Numbered from the stretch's first letter, positions 1-8,993 are shown. The stretch is 64,000 nt of DNA from Ezakiella sp. (GCA_022766605.1 JALEOH010000008.1:1-64000), one strand, 5' to 3'. Numbers and translations: made by a program. Notes: a model not told the origin generated them from the sequence alone.

Positions 1-242
1 ATATTTGGATAAAGTGCATCAGCTGAACCATGGGCTGGCTCATCTATTCCAAAAGTCTCTGGTATGCTTGGACCTGTTAAGTCGCAATCTAATATTCCAA
101 CCTTTAGTCCACGCTTATTTAAATGAGTTGCGATTAAGCTAGAGGTTAAGCTCTTTCCAACTCCACCTTTACCGCTCATAACCGCCAATACATATTTGAC
201 TTTGCTATTTTCATTTAATTGCCATTTTTCAATTCCTGCCAT
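1..242 (-). CDS. mrp: Mrp/NBP35-family P-loop ATPase (partial, N-terminal part)
   Basis: Reading the minus strand from an ATG at 242 gives a protein beginning MAGIEKWQ. It contains the deviant Walker A SGKGGVGKS and then LDCDLTGPSIP, the nucleotide-binding signature of Mrp/ApbC/NBP35 ATPases. Known members carry or insert Fe-S clusters in the cytosol; that role is inferred here. The frame leaves the window at position 1, so the C-terminal CxxC is not visible. An ATG at 248 abuts the GGAGG (249-253), whereas the ATG at 242 is 6 nt from it, so 242 is chosen. The start overlaps the end of ispF by 14 nt, suggesting coupled translation. Confidence 0.85.
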   Translation of the reverse strand, partial: MAGIEKWQLNENSKVKYVLAVMSGKGGVGKSLTSSLIATHLNKRGLKVGILDCDLTGPSIPETFGIDEPAHGSADALYPN

Positions 243-720
243 AATCATCCTCCAATAATGCTATTGCATAACTCTCTATTGCAAGACCGCTACCCGTTGA
301 ATCCATCTTTTCCTTTGTAGTTGCCTTAATTGCAATTTTATCTTCTTCTATATCAAGCACCTCTGCTATATTCTTTATCATGCTTGGAATATAATCCTTG
401 AGCTTTGGACGCTCTGCAACTATTATAGTATCGATATTTGCTATTTTTTTATTTTTTTCTTTAATCATTTTATCTACTCGACTTAATAATTCCAGACTTG
501 ATATATCCTTAAATTCATCGCTAGTATCGGGAAAATAATATCCAATATCCCTAAGCCCAGAAGCGCCCAGTAGAGCGTCCATTATTGCATGCACTAGCAC
601 ATCTGCGTCGGAATGACCGAGTAGACCATATTCATCTCTTATTTTTACTCCACCAATGATCAGTGGACGTTCTTTTTTTATTATATGAATATCATATCCC
701 TGCCCAATCCTAAAGCTCAT
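229..720 (-). CDS. ispF: 2-C-methyl-D-erythritol 2,4-cyclodiphosphate synthase
   Basis: IspF makes the cyclic diphosphate intermediate of the MEP isoprenoid pathway in the cytosol. The 163-residue protein has the usual family length. It opens with SFRIGQGYDIH, and D10, H12 and H44 are the expected metal ligands; HSDAD sits at residues 36-40, and a TTKEKMDSTGSGLAIES-type C-terminal motif is present. The frame is open 13 codons further upstream, but the ATG at 720 has a good AAGGAG site and starts at the conserved N terminus. It overlaps ispD by 11 nt and mrp by 14 nt. It is the fourth gene of carD-yacL-ispD-ispF-mrp. Confidence 0.95.
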   Translation of the reverse strand: MSFRIGQGYDIHIIKKERPLIIGGVKIRDEYGLLGHSDADVLVHAIMDALLGASGLRDIGYYFPDTSDEFKDISSLELLSRVDKMIKEKNKKIANIDTIIVAERPKLKDYIPSMIKNIAEVLDIEEDKIAIKATTKEKMDSTGSGLAIESYAIALLEDDYGRN

Positions 721-1435
721 CTTTATCTCCTTCGCTGGACTTTGCAAACAACTCTGCAATGATTAAATCTTCGGGAGTTGTTATTTTTATATTGTCATAG
801 CTTCCCATGACCATGGTTACTGGTATGCCTATCTTTTCAACTAAGCTTGAATCGTCGGTCGCCTCAATTCCTTCTCTAGCAGCATATACATAAGCTCTTC
901 TTAGATCTTCTGCCATAAATACTTGTGGAGATTGGGCCTGCCACAAAAGCGATCTCTTTGGGGTTAAATGTACAATCTCGCTTCCGTCGTCTATAGTCAT
1001 CTTAATAGTATCTTTAACCGGAACCCCAACGCAAACAGCCCTTTTTACCATCAACTCTTCGAGCGAAGACTCAATTGTTTCAATGTGAATAAAAGGCCTT
1101 GCTCCATCATGAGTCAAAAGCACATCTACATCATCGGGTAGTCTATTGAGTCCATTTTTAATGGACTTTTGCCTGGTGTTTCCTCCCGCAATTACGTCTT
1201 TAACTTTAAAAAAATCAGACTCACCAATTATATGCTCCCACACATAATCTACTTCTTCTTCACGGGCAATTACATATATATCATCGATATAATCGCAATC
1301 TTCAAATTTTTGTATGGCATGAGCAAGTACTGGCTTGCCATCGATTTTAATAAATGTCTTATTGATATCCGATTTCATTCTATTGCTCATTCCAGCAGCT
1401 GCAATCAGGACTGCCACTTTCATATTGTCTATCAT
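710..1435 (-). CDS. ispD: 2-C-methyl-D-erythritol 4-phosphate cytidylyltransferase
   Basis: IspD transfers CMP from CTP to MEP in the MEP isoprenoid pathway. The 241-residue protein has the nucleotidyltransferase signature AAAGMSNRMKSDINK near the N terminus, THDGARPF in the middle and ATDDSSLVE before the C terminus, all as in IspD. The first ATG (1435) lies 7 nt after the yacL stop, and a second ATG four codons in (1423) is also possible; neither has a strong Shine-Dalgarno, so coupling to yacL is likely. Its 3' end overlaps ispF, the next enzyme but one in the pathway. Confidence 0.95.
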   Translation of the reverse strand: MIDNMKVAVLIAAAGMSNRMKSDINKTFIKIDGKPVLAHAIQKFEDCDYIDDIYVIAREEEVDYVWEHIIGESDFFKVKDVIAGGNTRQKSIKNGLNRLPDDVDVLLTHDGARPFIHIETIESSLEELMVKRAVCVGVPVKDTIKMTIDDGSEIVHLTPKRSLLWQAQSPQVFMAEDLRRAYVYAAREGIEATDDSSLVEKIGIPVTMVMGSYDNIKITTPEDLIIAELFAKSSEGDKDEL

Positions 1436-1442
1436 AATTTAT

Positions 1443-2546
1443 CTAATTTTCATCCTGTGTTAACTTTGCAAATATCATTCTGCCTGCTGAGGTCTGTAAT
1501 ACCGAGGTGACAATTACATCTAAAACCTTATTTACATGCTCTTTGCCATTTTCAACTACAACCATGGTGCCATCGTTTAAAAAGCCCACTCCTTGACCTA
1601 ACTCTTTGCCCTCTTGAGTTATGCTAATATTTAAACTCTCGCCAGGCAAGACCACTGGTCTTAATGCGCCACTTAAATCATTGATATTTAGCACAGTTAT
1701 ATTTCTTACAGTTGCTACTTTATTTAAATTGTAGTCATTGGTCATTACAACTCCATGATTTTTATTAGCAACCTCCAACAGTGCGATATCCACTGACATT
1801 TTCTTATCCTTATCTAAATCTACTACGCGAACTTGACTTGGAAATTCCTCACGCAAATCTCCAAGTATATCAAGTCCATGACGTCCGCGTTGTCTTTTTT
1901 GTGAATCAGAAGAATCAGCAATAAATTGCAATTCTTCAAGCACAAATGACGGTATTAATAGATTGCCATCGATAAATCCCGTCCTCATAATGTCCAGTAT
2001 TCTTCCATCTATTATTACTGAAGTATCCAGATATTTATCAGGAGCAAAATGACCTTCGCTCTTTTTATCATCTTTATTCTTTACAACCTCGACTCCTTTT
2101 AATTTGATATTTCCAATTAGCTTTCTAACATCATCTATCCTTCTAATGGCGATGGTCGTTGTAATTAGAGTAATAACTATATATGTTAAGACCGAAAGCA
2201 CTCCAGACAAAACTGGAATTTGAATCTTTGAAATAAGCGTTACAAGTAGCGCCGATATTAAAAGACCGATCACCAGTCCAATCGTCCCCATAATAACATC
2301 AAGTGCATTTAACTTTCTTACGGCTATATCAACCGAGTCGGCAAGCTTCTTAACTCTATCTATAAAAAAATTGGATGATAAATAAAATATAATAGAAAAA
2401 ATTGCAATTGAGCCTACATAGGCTAATACTCTATAGATAGTTTTAGAAAAAGTTATATCAACTATTGAAATTAAAATAAAGGCTATCGCATATCCGATAG
2501 CTCCTCCAATTATGGTTAAAAACCACCGTATTATCTTGTTTACCAT
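1443..2546 (-). CDS. yacL: Membrane-anchored PIN/TRAM domain protein (YacL family)
   Basis: The 367-residue protein has four hydrophobic segments in its first 150 residues, then a PIN nuclease-like domain with acidic residues in DTSVIIDGR, LEELQ and TNDYN. A C-terminal TRAM-type RNA-binding domain follows (PVVLPGESLNISI through GFLNDGTMVVVENG). YacL-type proteins are widespread in Firmicutes, often next to ispD, and are proposed ribonucleases at the membrane; the activity here is inferred. It lies between carD and ispD with short gaps, in the same order as in many Firmicutes. Confidence 0.9.
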   Translation of the reverse strand: MVNKIIRWFLTIIGGAIGYAIAFILISIVDITFSKTIYRVLAYVGSIAIFSIIFYLSSNFFIDRVKKLADSVDIAVRKLNALDVIMGTIGLVIGLLISALLVTLISKIQIPVLSGVLSVLTYIVITLITTTIAIRRIDDVRKLIGNIKLKGVEVVKNKDDKKSEGHFAPDKYLDTSVIIDGRILDIMRTGFIDGNLLIPSFVLEELQFIADSSDSQKRQRGRHGLDILGDLREEFPSQVRVVDLDKDKKMSVDIALLEVANKNHGVVMTNDYNLNKVATVRNITVLNINDLSGALRPVVLPGESLNISITQEGKELGQGVGFLNDGTMVVVENGKEHVNKVLDVIVTSVLQTSAGRMIFAKLTQDEN

Positions 2547-2576
2547 TTTACCTCCTTCTCTTATGGATGAGGAGAG

Positions 2577-3065
2577 CTACTCTTCTTCCATAAATATATA
2601 TTTATTGATCTTATTGGTCGCCATCTCTTGGTCGACGTCATAAGCAAGCATCATCTCGCTTACCAAAAGATCCATAGCTCCATTTAGCATTTTACGATCT
2701 CCACCTGAAAGTGTTCTTTCTTTACTTAAAATTTTAAGATCGCGAACTACCTCAGCAAGATCGGTTATCTCGCCTGTCTTCATCTTCTCAAAATTGTCCC
2801 TATGCCTATGATTCCAGTTTTTATTGATATCTTCTCCCTCGGCTTTTAGAGTATTCAATATATCGTCTAAATCTTTTCTATCGATAATTGGTCTTAAACC
2901 CAGTTTTTCTGCGCTATCAACTGGAACTGAAATGATCATATCTCCAACGGGAACTTTAATTATATAATAATCCTTTGCTTCATTTAATATTGTCTTTTGT
3001 TCGATAGCAGTAATAGTACCTGCGCCATGCATGGGGTAACTAACTTTATCGCCAATCTTATACAT
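2577..3065 (-). CDS. CarD family transcriptional regulator
   Basis: The 162-residue protein has the CarD/CdnL/TRCF N-terminal domain (YKIGDKVSYPMHGAGTITAI), which in known members binds the RNA polymerase beta subunit, followed by a helical domain resembling the DNA-contacting C-terminal part of CarD. The frame extends 12 codons further upstream, but the ATG at 3065 sits just after a G-rich Shine-Dalgarno (GGGGGTGG) and starts at the conserved domain. It is the first gene of the carD-yacL-ispD-ispF-mrp group, with its own consensus promoter at 3104-3132. Confidence 0.92.
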   Translation of the reverse strand: MYKIGDKVSYPMHGAGTITAIEQKTILNEAKDYYIIKVPVGDMIISVPVDSAEKLGLRPIIDRKDLDDILNTLKAEGEDINKNWNHRHRDNFEKMKTGEITDLAEVVRDLKILSKERTLSGGDRKMLNGAMDLLVSEMMLAYDVDQEMATNKINKYIFMEEE

Positions 3066-3103
3066 ATTCCACCCCCAGTAACTTTTATACCCAAAGTTCA
3101 ATC

Positions 3104-3132
3104 ATTATAATCAAATTAATAGCATCTATCAA
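3104..3132 (-). promoter_or_regulatory. Sigma-A promoter for the carD operon
   Basis: On the minus strand TTGATA (3127-3132) and TATAAT (3104-3109) are separated by exactly 17 nt, about 40 nt upstream of the carD start. The -35 box abuts the end of the PAP2 gene. Confidence 0.75.
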
Positions 3133-3738
3133 TTAAGCTAATCGTGGAAAAGTTTTATAAGACAATTTATAAATCAATATGCTGACTATATATCCACTTA
3201 AGAGTCCACCGACTATATCGCTAAAATAATGCACACCAAGAAGGATTCTACTTAATGCAATTGAAAAAGCAAGCAGGCTTCCCAAAAATAAAGTAATGCG
3301 CGAAGCTCTTTTAGTATAGTTATTTTTTACCATAAAATAAATCATGGATATAAAACTGGACACCGCATTGGAGTGTCCGCTTGGATAAGAGTAACCTATC
3401 TCCTCTACAAGTCTATAAAATGGCCTTGGCCTTAGATAGATCTCCTTTATTAAAAGATTTATCAATGCCGTAATAATCATAGTTAGTATAAGTACTAGCG
3501 CTTCCTTTCTTTTATTTAAAAACAATAAAATCGCCGAGGCTATCGCTACTATAATAATAGTTCCACTTGTGCTAAAGAGATTTGAAAAAGTTTCTACTAT
3601 ATCTACTTTATTTACATCATCTAAATTATTTAATAAAAAATGTTCACTTACATAGTGATCTACGCCTTCTGTCAAGGAAAAGAAAACCGCAAGGCTTACT
3701 ACAATAAATAATATTATAGCTAGTCTTAACTTTTTCAT
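3133..3738 (-). CDS. PAP2-family membrane phosphatase
   Basis: This 201-residue protein has about five transmembrane segments and the three PAP2 motifs: KEIYLRPRP (residues about 107-115), SYPSGHS and SRILLGVHYFSDIVGG. Such enzymes remove phosphate from lipid phosphates, including undecaprenyl diphosphate, at the outer face of the membrane. Substrate choice cannot be read from the sequence. The start overlaps the stop of the HAD gene by 4 nt (ATGA), so the two are probably co-translated. Confidence 0.88.
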   Translation of the reverse strand: MKKLRLAIILFIVVSLAVFFSLTEGVDHYVSEHFLLNNLDDVNKVDIVETFSNLFSTSGTIIIVAIASAILLFLNKRKEALVLILTMIITALINLLIKEIYLRPRPFYRLVEEIGYSYPSGHSNAVSSFISMIYFMVKNNYTKRASRITLFLGSLLAFSIALSRILLGVHYFSDIVGGLLSGYIVSILIYKLSYKTFPRLA

Positions 3739-4475
3739 TTCATTATATCCTTTAATACCAATTTTATTATCTCATGCGCACTCTTAGCCCTAACTACATC
3801 TAAATCGACCTCATTGTTAGAAAAATAAATTGCATTCATTCCAACGCTCATAGCGCCGAAATAGTCGTTGTTAATATTGTCTCCAATCATAAAGCTCTCA
3901 TCTGCCGTTGCTCCAGTAGCTTTGATTATTTCATTATAAAAGCTTGGGTTGGGCTTGCCCTTCTTATATTCCCCTGAGATAAATATATCGTCAAAATGAT
4001 TATATAGCATATTTGCTTCTATTTTATTTTTTTGTACCTCAAGTATACCATTGGTAATTAAGCCTACCTTTGCAAACAGCTTAATATAGCTAATGGATTC
4101 TATCATACCCGGCATCACTTTATTATAATCATATCTAGATTCATAGAGAGTTGATTCTAATTTGTCTTTGTCGATGTTTTTATCGGGATATGCATCAGAT
4201 AATTCGCGGAAAACCGCCTCCTTATATCCAAGAAGATCTCCATATTCATATTCATCGATAAAATAATAGTCTATTGGATCGATCCCAACAGAGTTATTGA
4301 TCTCATAGTCCATAAATCGATACATATGTTTTTTTAATATCGTACGAAATATCATGCGGAATTTTTTTTCAGATGCTCCAATATTAAGAGCTCGTCTTAA
4401 TTTTTTGTATATAGCAAGATTGACCGCATTGGTATCTATTATAGTATCATCTAGGTCAAAAAAAATATATTTCAC
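3735..4475 (-). CDS. HAD-superfamily hydrolase (YjjG/YfnB-like)
   Basis: The 246-residue protein has the four HAD motifs: FFDLDDTIID (nucleophile D7, D9), GLITNG, the lysine in KKGKPNPSFY, and MIGDNINNDYFGA. Subfamily I cap and overall layout resemble YjjG/YfnB nucleotide phosphatases; the substrate is not determinable. The start is GTG at 4475 with AAGGAG about 10 nt upstream. An out-of-frame ATG lies nearby and was not used. It is followed by the PAP2 gene with a 4-nt overlap. Confidence 0.85.
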   Translation of the reverse strand: MKYIFFDLDDTIIDTNAVNLAIYKKLRRALNIGASEKKFRMIFRTILKKHMYRFMDYEINNSVGIDPIDYYFIDEYEYGDLLGYKEAVFRELSDAYPDKNIDKDKLESTLYESRYDYNKVMPGMIESISYIKLFAKVGLITNGILEVQKNKIEANMLYNHFDDIFISGEYKKGKPNPSFYNEIIKATGATADESFMIGDNINNDYFGAMSVGMNAIYFSNNEVDLDVVRAKSAHEIIKLVLKDIMK

Positions 4476-4504
4476 TTATCATCCACTCCTTGTCTTATTA
4501 ATTT

Positions 4505-4533
4505 ATTATAGCAAAATTTAAAAGTAAATTCAA
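4505..4533 (-). promoter_or_regulatory. Sigma-A promoter for HAD-PAP2 genes
   Basis: Minus strand TTGAAT (4528-4533), 17-nt spacer, TATAAT (4505-4510). It is divergent from the tyrS promoter, and the two -35 boxes lie only a few bases apart. Confidence 0.7.
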
Positions 4534-4536
4534 ATA

Positions 4537-4565
4537 TTGACAATAAAAAAATAATCTGCTATAAT
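4537..4565 (+). promoter_or_regulatory. Sigma-A promoter for tyrS
   Basis: Perfect TTGACA (4537-4542) and TATAAT (4560-4565) with a 17-nt spacer. The predicted start of transcription, near 4572, is right at the base of the first leader helix. Confidence 0.85.
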
Positions 4566-4570
4566 TTAAT

Positions 4571-4706
4571 CAATCGTTGATACGGACGATGTTTTTCCAC
4601 TGAGAAATACAGTGGCGCATGCTTTCGCGTTACAGGCATATTAAGATGGATTTCCCATGAAGATCGGTGGTACCGCGTTTACGACGCCTGATTATGGGAT
4701 TTTTTT
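4571..4706 (+). promoter_or_regulatory. T-box riboswitch leader of tyrS (compact Stem I)
   Basis: The T-box core GGTGGTACCGCG lies at 4666-4677. A terminator stem (CCCAT 4654-4658 with ATGGG 4694-4698) is followed by seven T residues, as in transcriptional T-boxes that read tRNA charging. Upstream, a short helix ATCGT/ACGAT (4573-4577, 4586-4590) holds TAC, the tyrosine codon, at 4581-4583, which fits a specifier. A second hairpin pairs 4597-4602 with 4610-4615. The leader from promoter to T-box is only about 95 nt, with no room for the usual long Stem I. T-box identity is clear; the exact specifier helix is inference. Confidence 0.82.
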
Positions 4707-4734
4707 ATTACCAAAAATTATAGGAGATGATAAA

Positions 4735-5949
4735 ATGAAATTAGTTGATGAATTAAAAGAGCGTGGACTCATCTATCAGATGACCTATCCTGAAGAACTA
4801 GAACAAAAATTAAATGAAGAAAGCATTACTTTTTATGTAGGCTTTGACTGTACCGCAGATTCACTTACCGCTGGACATTATCTTGTAATCACACTTATGA
4901 AAAGGCTTCAAATGGCTGGGCATAAACCAATATGCTTAATCGGTGGAGGCACTACTTTAATCGGAGATCCAAGTGGTAGAAATGATATGAGATCACTTAT
5001 GGGTACAGATTTTATCGATCATAATGCAGAAAGATTTAAATCTCAACTATCCAGATTTTTAAATATCGATGGAGTCAATGGCTTTTTTGCAAATAATGGC
5101 GACTGGCTAAGAAATCTCAATTTTTTGGATTTCAATCGTGAAATAGGAGTACATTTTTTAGTCAATAATATGCTGAATTTAGATTCATATAAGAATAGAC
5201 TTAAAGACGGACTGACTTTCTTTGAATTTTCATATATGCTCTTGCAATCATATGACTTCTTGAAACTCTATCGCGACTACGGCTGTACTCTGCAAGTCGG
5301 TGGTAGCGATCAGTGGAGCAATATACTCGGCGGTTATGACCTCGTTCGTAAAATTGAAAATGCCAATGTATATGCTATGACCATACCTCTACTTGTAAAT
5401 GCCGATGGAGTAAAGATGGGAAAATCAATGGGCAATGCAATATGGCTCGACGAAGAGAAGACCTCAGTATATGATTTATATCAATATTTTAGAAATGTCG
5501 ATGATCGCGATGTAGAAAAATTCTTAAAACAACTCACATTCTTGAGTCTTGATAATATAGATGATATAATTAAAAATGAGGATATCAATCGTCAAAAAGA
5601 AATACTAGCATTTGAAATTACCAAAGATATTCACGGTGAAGAAAAAGCTCGCACAGCAATGGAAACTGCAAGAAACCTATTTAGCGGTGAAATGGATCTT
5701 CTGAATATGCCCTCATTTGAAATCGACAAAGAATTGATTAAAGATGGTATCGGCATATTAAATCTACTCGTAGAAACAGGACTTTGCTCCTCAAATAGCG
5801 AAGCTAGAAATCTTGTAAAAGGTGGCGGAGTAACCATCGACGATGAAAAGATAGATGACCCTCGTGCTACACTTAATGCTAATCGCTTCGAAAAAGATAT
5901 TGTAATTAAAAAAGGCAAAAAGACTTTCTTAAAAGTAAGTGTAAAATAA
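4735..5949 (+). CDS. tyrS: Tyrosyl-tRNA synthetase
   Basis: This class I synthetase charges tRNA-Tyr. The 404-residue protein shows YVGFDCTADSLTAGHYL (HIGH-type region), GGSDQWSNI (tyrosine pocket) and VKMGKSMGN (KMSKS loop), followed by a C-terminal S4 RNA-binding domain. The frame is open from 4657, but those codons lie inside the T-box terminator; the ATG at 4735 follows AGGAG by about 8 nt and starts at the conserved N terminus. It is a single-gene unit controlled by the T-box leader. Confidence 0.97.
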   Translation: MKLVDELKERGLIYQMTYPEELEQKLNEESITFYVGFDCTADSLTAGHYLVITLMKRLQMAGHKPICLIGGGTTLIGDPSGRNDMRSLMGTDFIDHNAERFKSQLSRFLNIDGVNGFFANNGDWLRNLNFLDFNREIGVHFLVNNMLNLDSYKNRLKDGLTFFEFSYMLLQSYDFLKLYRDYGCTLQVGGSDQWSNILGGYDLVRKIENANVYAMTIPLLVNADGVKMGKSMGNAIWLDEEKTSVYDLYQYFRNVDDRDVEKFLKQLTFLSLDNIDDIIKNEDINRQKEILAFEITKDIHGEEKARTAMETARNLFSGEMDLLNMPSFEIDKELIKDGIGILNLLVETGLCSSNSEARNLVKGGGVTIDDEKIDDPRATLNANRFEKDIVIKKGKKTFLKVSVK

Positions 5950-5971
5950 AAAACGAGCGGAGATCCCGCTC
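5948..5971. terminator. Terminator between tyrS and engB
   Basis: Stem GAGCGG (5955-5960) / CCGCTC (5966-5971). On the minus strand it is followed by T6, so it terminates lon-engB well; on the plus strand the T tract is weak. Confidence 0.7.
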
Positions 5972-5980
5972 ATTTACATA

Positions 5981-6574
5981 TTAACTACTAGCTATTATAC
6001 TCTCTATTATTTGACGAATTTCATCTAATCCATCTTTTTTTGTCGAGGAAAACGGGATTATATCGTGATTTGCTCCAAGTTTATCGCGAATAATCTTAAT
6101 ATGCTTTTGATATTGTCCGCGCGATATCTTATCTGCTTTTGTGGCAATAATAATCGAGCTTAGACCTGTGTGAAGTATATATTCATACATGTCAAGATCA
6201 AGTGCGCTAGGCTCATGTCTTATATCTACAAGTTGAAATACCGCTACTAATTTTTCTCTTGTTTCAAGATAAGTGTTGATATATTTTGCCCACGCTTCCA
6301 TCTCGCTCTTAGCAGCGGCTGCATATCCATAACCAGGTAAGTCGACCATTCTAAGCTCGTCATTAATATTGTAAAAATTAATTGTGCGAGTCTTCCCAGG
6401 CTTTGATGAGGTGCGAGCCAAGTTTCTTCTATTCATAAGTGCATTTAAAAACGAACTCTTTCCGACATTGCTGCGTCCAGCAAGTGCAATTTCGGGCATA
6501 TTTGCCTCTGGATAGCCTTCAGGCTTGACTGCTACTGCCTCAAGCTCTGCTTTTATTATCTTATTTAATGGCAT
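5981..6574 (-). CDS. ysxC: Ribosome biogenesis GTPase YsxC/EngB
   Basis: YsxC/EngB assists assembly of the large ribosomal subunit. The 197-residue protein has G1 GRSNVGKSS, G2 KPGKTRTINFY, G3 DLPGYG, G4 TKAD and a G5-like FSSTKK, in the order and length typical of the family. It overlaps the 3' end of lon by 14 nt; the lon-ysxC order is common in Firmicutes. Confidence 0.95.
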   Translation of the reverse strand: MPLNKIIKAELEAVAVKPEGYPEANMPEIALAGRSNVGKSSFLNALMNRRNLARTSSKPGKTRTINFYNINDELRMVDLPGYGYAAAAKSEMEAWAKYINTYLETREKLVAVFQLVDIRHEPSALDLDMYEYILHTGLSSIIIATKADKISRGQYQKHIKIIRDKLGANHDIIPFSSTKKDGLDEIRQIIESIIASS

Positions 6575-8903
6575 TTTTTAACACCTCTCCTATGTCTTTT
6601 ACCAAAATTATATTAAGCTCATCAATTATTTCACCTATTTTGTCGAGATCTTTTTTATTTTCTTCAGGCAATATAACCGTAGTTACGCCCATTCTTTTTG
6701 CAGCAAGTAATTTTTCTTTTACTCCTCCAATTGGAAGTACTCTGCCTGTAAGAGTGATTTCGCCTGTCATTGCGACTTTTCTATCGACCATCTTACCACT
6801 TAATGCAGAATAAACTGCCGTTGCCATAGTAACTCCAGCACTCGGGCCATCCTTTGGCACTGCTCCTTCTGGTACGTGAATATGAATATCCTTATTATAA
6901 TAAAACTCGGGATCAATCCCTAGCGACTTTGCATTCTTTCTTAAATATCCTATGGCAGCTACTGCGGATTCTTTCATGACCTCGCCTAACTTGCCAGTTA
7001 AGGTGAGCCTTCCCTTGCCATCTGTCACTATTGCCTCGACTTGTAGAGTAACTCCGCCAACGCTAGTCCACGCAAGACCATTAACCACACCAACTCTATC
7101 TTTTTTGTCAAGTATATCACGACTATAAATTCTTGCTCCAAGATACTCTTCGACTTCCTTTATCCCAATTGAGATTTTATTTGACAAGTCTAGCTCGCCT
7201 TTTGCAAACTTTACGGCTGCTTTTCTAATGATTTTTGCAAGCATTCTCTCAAGCTCTCGCACGCCCGATTCACGAGTATAGTACTCTATTATATGCCTAA
7301 TCGCAGCAGGCGTAAATTTTATTTGGCTAGCCTTTAGACCTGCATTTTTAATTTGCTTAGAAACTAAATATCTATTAGCTATATTTTCCTTTTCAATATC
7401 GGTATAACCACTAATTCTAATAATTTCCATACGATCTAATAGCGCATCAGGAATATTAAGTGAATTTGCAGTTGTGATAAATAATACTTGACTTAAATCA
7501 AAGGGAAGATCCAAGTAATGATCGGTAAAGTCCTTGTTTTGTTCGGGGTCAAGCACTTCTAAAAGCGCACTTGCAGGATCTCCTCTAAAATCACTTGCAA
7601 GTTTATCTATTTCATCTAGTAAAAATACCGGATTATTAACTCCTGCTTTTTTAATTCCCGCAATAATTCTTCCGGGCATGGCGCCTATATATGTCCTCCT
7701 ATGCCCTCTTATCTCAGCTTCATCACGCATTCCACCAAGGCTCATTCTTACAAATTCCCTATTAAGCGAGTGAGCGATAGATTTTGCAATGCTAGTCTTG
7801 CCGACTCCCGGAGGGCCAACTAGCAGCAATATATTGCCCTTGGATTCGGGATTTAATTTCTTAACTGCAAGATATTCCACTATGCGCTCTTTAATATCCT
7901 CTAGTCCATAGTGATCTTTATCGAGTATATCGGCGGTTTCGCTAAGACTAATATCACTATCGCTACTCTCATTCCATGGAAGCTCTAGTATCCAGTCTAG
8001 ATAATTTCTAATAACTCCAGACTCACCTGGTCCATATGGATTTTGAGAAAGACGAGATAGTTCTTTTAATGCTTTTTCACGAACTTCATTTGGCAAATCT
8101 TTTTCATCTATTCTCTCGCCTAGCTCCATCAATTCGCTTTCGCTATCGCCCTCTTCGCCAAGTTCTTTTTTTATCGCCTTTATTTGTTCGCGCAAAAAAT
8201 AATCCTTTTGGAATTTATTCATTTGATTTCTAACTCTGACGCTTATTTTTTCTTCAATCTTAAGCATGTCAAGCTCTCGATTAATAAGACCGAGCATGTA
8301 TTCGAGCCTTTTTTTAATATCGAGTTCTTTTATAATATCCTGATATTCTTCTTCATCAAGCAGAAGCAAAGAACTAACGGCATCCGAGAGCCTACCAGGA
8401 TCTTCCATTTCATAAAGTGTCATAATGGCATTATCTGACAATTTAGGATGCAAGCTAACATATTCCTCAGTCTTGCTTTTAACAAGCCTAACAAGAGCTT
8501 TTAGCTCGTCGTTGATTTCATCTACATATTCTCCATAGCGATATTCATCAACCTCGCCCTCAAAATATTCTCTATCTTCAATAAAGCTCTCAATATGCCC
8601 ACGATAAAGACCTTCGATTAAAATTCTAAGTCCGCCATTTGGAAGCCTCATCATCTGCTTGATACTTGCAACGGTACCCCAATGATAAAAATCATCAAGA
8701 CTTGGATTCTCCACAGTGGCATCCTTTTGAGTAACTAGTAATATATTCGATTCACTCATGCTCGCAAGCTCAATTGCTTTAATGGACTTTAATCGACCCA
8801 CATCAAAATGTATAATCATATTTGGAAATATCGACAATCCCCTAAGAGGAACTATCGGCATGCTAACTCTGTTCTTATCGTAATTATCTAAAAAACTTTT
8901 CAA
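6561..8903 (-). CDS. lon: ATP-dependent protease Lon
   Basis: Lon degrades damaged and regulatory proteins in the cytosol. The 780-residue protein has the N-terminal LAN substrate-binding domain (VPLRGLSIFPNM), a AAA+ module with GPPGVGKTS (Walker A) and FLLDEIDK (Walker B), and a C-terminal Ser-Lys peptidase with PKDGPSAGVT (catalytic Ser) and LLAAKRMG (catalytic Lys). The chosen start is TTG at 8903, six nt after a strong GGAGG; the first in-frame ATG is 14 codons later and would have no good ribosome site. Transcription probably starts at the promoter at 8933-8961. Confidence 0.95.
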   Translation of the reverse strand: MKSFLDNYDKNRVSMPIVPLRGLSIFPNMIIHFDVGRLKSIKAIELASMSESNILLVTQKDATVENPSLDDFYHWGTVASIKQMMRLPNGGLRILIEGLYRGHIESFIEDREYFEGEVDEYRYGEYVDEINDELKALVRLVKSKTEEYVSLHPKLSDNAIMTLYEMEDPGRLSDAVSSLLLLDEEEYQDIIKELDIKKRLEYMLGLINRELDMLKIEEKISVRVRNQMNKFQKDYFLREQIKAIKKELGEEGDSESELMELGERIDEKDLPNEVREKALKELSRLSQNPYGPGESGVIRNYLDWILELPWNESSDSDISLSETADILDKDHYGLEDIKERIVEYLAVKKLNPESKGNILLLVGPPGVGKTSIAKSIAHSLNREFVRMSLGGMRDEAEIRGHRRTYIGAMPGRIIAGIKKAGVNNPVFLLDEIDKLASDFRGDPASALLEVLDPEQNKDFTDHYLDLPFDLSQVLFITTANSLNIPDALLDRMEIIRISGYTDIEKENIANRYLVSKQIKNAGLKASQIKFTPAAIRHIIEYYTRESGVRELERMLAKIIRKAAVKFAKGELDLSNKISIGIKEVEEYLGARIYSRDILDKKDRVGVVNGLAWTSVGGVTLQVEAIVTDGKGRLTLTGKLGEVMKESAVAAIGYLRKNAKSLGIDPEFYYNKDIHIHVPEGAVPKDGPSAGVTMATAVYSALSGKMVDRKVAMTGEITLTGRVLPIGGVKEKLLAAKRMGVTTVILPEENKKDLDKIGEIIDELNIILVKDIGEVLKNAIK

Positions 8904-8932
8904 AAATATCCTCCATAAATTTCATTGTTACT

Positions 8933-8961
8933 ATTATACAATAAGTCTTCATTCTTTTCAA
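8933..8961 (-). promoter_or_regulatory. Sigma-A promoter for lon
   Basis: Minus strand TTGAAA (8956-8961), 17-nt spacer, TATAAT (8933-8938), about 30 nt upstream of the TTG start. No CtsR-type repeat is visible here. Confidence 0.75.
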
Positions 8962-8993
8962 ATTAAAAGACCCACCACTATAAGTGAGCTTTA

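Noticed and set aside
1169..1510. Plus-strand open frame opposite ispD
   Set aside because: No ribosome site or recognisable domain; ispD on the other strand is certain.
4657..4734. Upstream start for tyrS giving 26 more residues
   Set aside because: These codons lie in the T-box core and terminator, and the conserved N terminus begins at 4735 behind AGGAG.
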